Of a stretch of DNA of 6,325 nt, positions 5,986-6,325 are shown piece by piece. Source of the stretch: an uncultured Candidatus Saccharibacteria bacterium. Lineage in GTDB: Bacteria; Patescibacteriota; Saccharimonadia; Saccharimonadales; Saccharimonadaceae. Both the position numbers and the translations under genes were made by a program. The stretch is from NCBI GenBank assembly GCA_938046115.1, contig CALIXX010000047.1, positions 1 through 6,325 of the forward strand. The letters run 5' to 3'. Numbering within the stretch: position 1 is the first letter of the stretch; every line of letters begins with the position of its first letter. The notes beneath the pieces are model-generated. The model did not search any database, had not been told where the DNA came from, and was given only the letters and a program-made list of their open reading frames with translations.

Positions 5986-6325
5986 GGCGCCGTGGCGCTG
6001 GCGCTCACCGGCACGCTGGTGCGCTGGTACGAAAGCCACCAGATCGCCGCCGGCGTGGGCCACATCCCGGTCAGCAACCTGTATGAAGTTTTCATCATGT
6101 TCTGCTGGATGACCACGCTGTTTTACCTGTACTACGAGGAGCAATACCGCACGCGCGCCCTGGGCGCATTCGTCATGCTCGTGGTCAGCGCCGCCGTGGG
6201 CTTTTTGCTGTGGTACACGCTCGTGCGCGAAGCGCACCAGATCCAGCCGCTCATCCCCGCCCTGCAAAGCTGGTGGATGAAGCTGCACGTTCCCGCCAAC
6301 TTCATCGGCTACGGCGCCTTCTGCA
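5974..6325 (+). CDS. ccsB: Cytochrome c biogenesis protein CcsB/ResC-type, internal fragment
   Basis: The frame beginning KLAWGAVALALTG is open for 117 codons to the window edge and has neither its own start nor its stop. It carries hallmark features of the CcsB/CcsA (ResC) heme-handling membrane family: RWYESHQ, then VGHIPVSNLYEVF before a membrane segment, a segment near LGAFVMLVVSAAVGFLLW, and WWMKLHVPANFIGYGAF, with the His of the LHV motif expected to be a heme ligand. The tryptophan-rich WWD region is not identified in this fragment. System II cytochrome c maturation proteins move heme across the membrane and attach it to apocytochromes. Residue style and very high G/C at third codon positions (106 of 117) resemble Comamonadaceae and related Burkholderiales. 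N-terminal membrane segments are missing because of the join. An ATG at 5932 lies in frame but within ftsQ-like sequence, so it is not a real start. Confidence 0.9.

Noticed and set aside
5505..6086. A complete 194-residue FtsQ-like protein ending at the stop at 6084-6086
   Set aside because: After about residue 155 it becomes an Arg/Gly/Pro-rich out-of-frame reading of ccsB, with no FtsQ beta domain.
5628..6116. A 162-codon minus-strand open frame across the junction
   Set aside because: It spans two unrelated plus-strand genes and the probable chimeric join, so it cannot be a real gene.
5932..6325. A CcsB gene starting at the in-frame ATG at 5932
   Set aside because: The first codons are ftsQ-like sequence read in the wrong frame, and N-terminal membrane segments of CcsB are missing.
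1..6325. CRISPR array, insertion sequence or defence system
   Set aside because: No regularly spaced repeats, transposase motifs or terminal inverted repeats were seen; all the long genes have housekeeping roles.

Overview
The first ~5.95 kb is a compact piece of a bacterial division and cell-wall (dcw) cluster. The last ~350 bases look like they come from a different, more GC-biased bacterium.

Layout: (1) positions 3-116 are the last 37 codons of an unidentified gene. (2) Positions 120-5349 hold four tightly packed plus-strand genes: a class B penicillin-binding protein (FtsI/PBP2 type), mraY, ftsW and murG. They are joined by a 3-nt gap, a TAATG stop/start overlap, a 1-nt gap and a 65-nt overlap. 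(3) Positions 5350-5504 are the only real intergenic region, with two strong hairpins and a near-consensus sigma70-type promoter. (4) Positions 5505 to ~5973 encode the N-terminal part of an FtsQ/DivIB-like protein, whose POTRA domain breaks off abruptly. (5) From ~5974 to the window end, in another reading frame, is an internal fragment of the cytochrome c biogenesis membrane protein CcsB, in a style typical of Burkholderiales/Comamonadaceae.

The dcw genes form one pathway. MraY makes lipid I, MurG converts it to lipid II, FtsW polymerises lipid II, the class B PBP cross-links the glycan, and the FtsQ-like protein would help hold the divisome together. murD, murE, murF and murC do not lie between these genes, unlike the E. 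coli order.

Organism: the gene order, the Arg-rich N-terminal tail of FtsW, the divergent motifs and the FtsQ style suggest a Candidate Phyla Radiation bacterium, most likely Saccharibacteria (TM7). This is inference from recalled protein style, not a search result. No in-frame TGA occurs in the genes, so the UGA=Gly code of Gracilibacteria/Absconditabacteria is not in use. The CcsB fragment does not fit such a reduced, fermentative organism, and its codon use is different (11 of 117 codons end in A or T, against 11 of the first 40 in murG). The simplest explanation is a chimeric assembly join near 5955-5985. I found no new biological system. The best observations are this join, the near-leaderless ftsQ-like promoter, the long ftsW/murG overlap and several altered active-site motifs.
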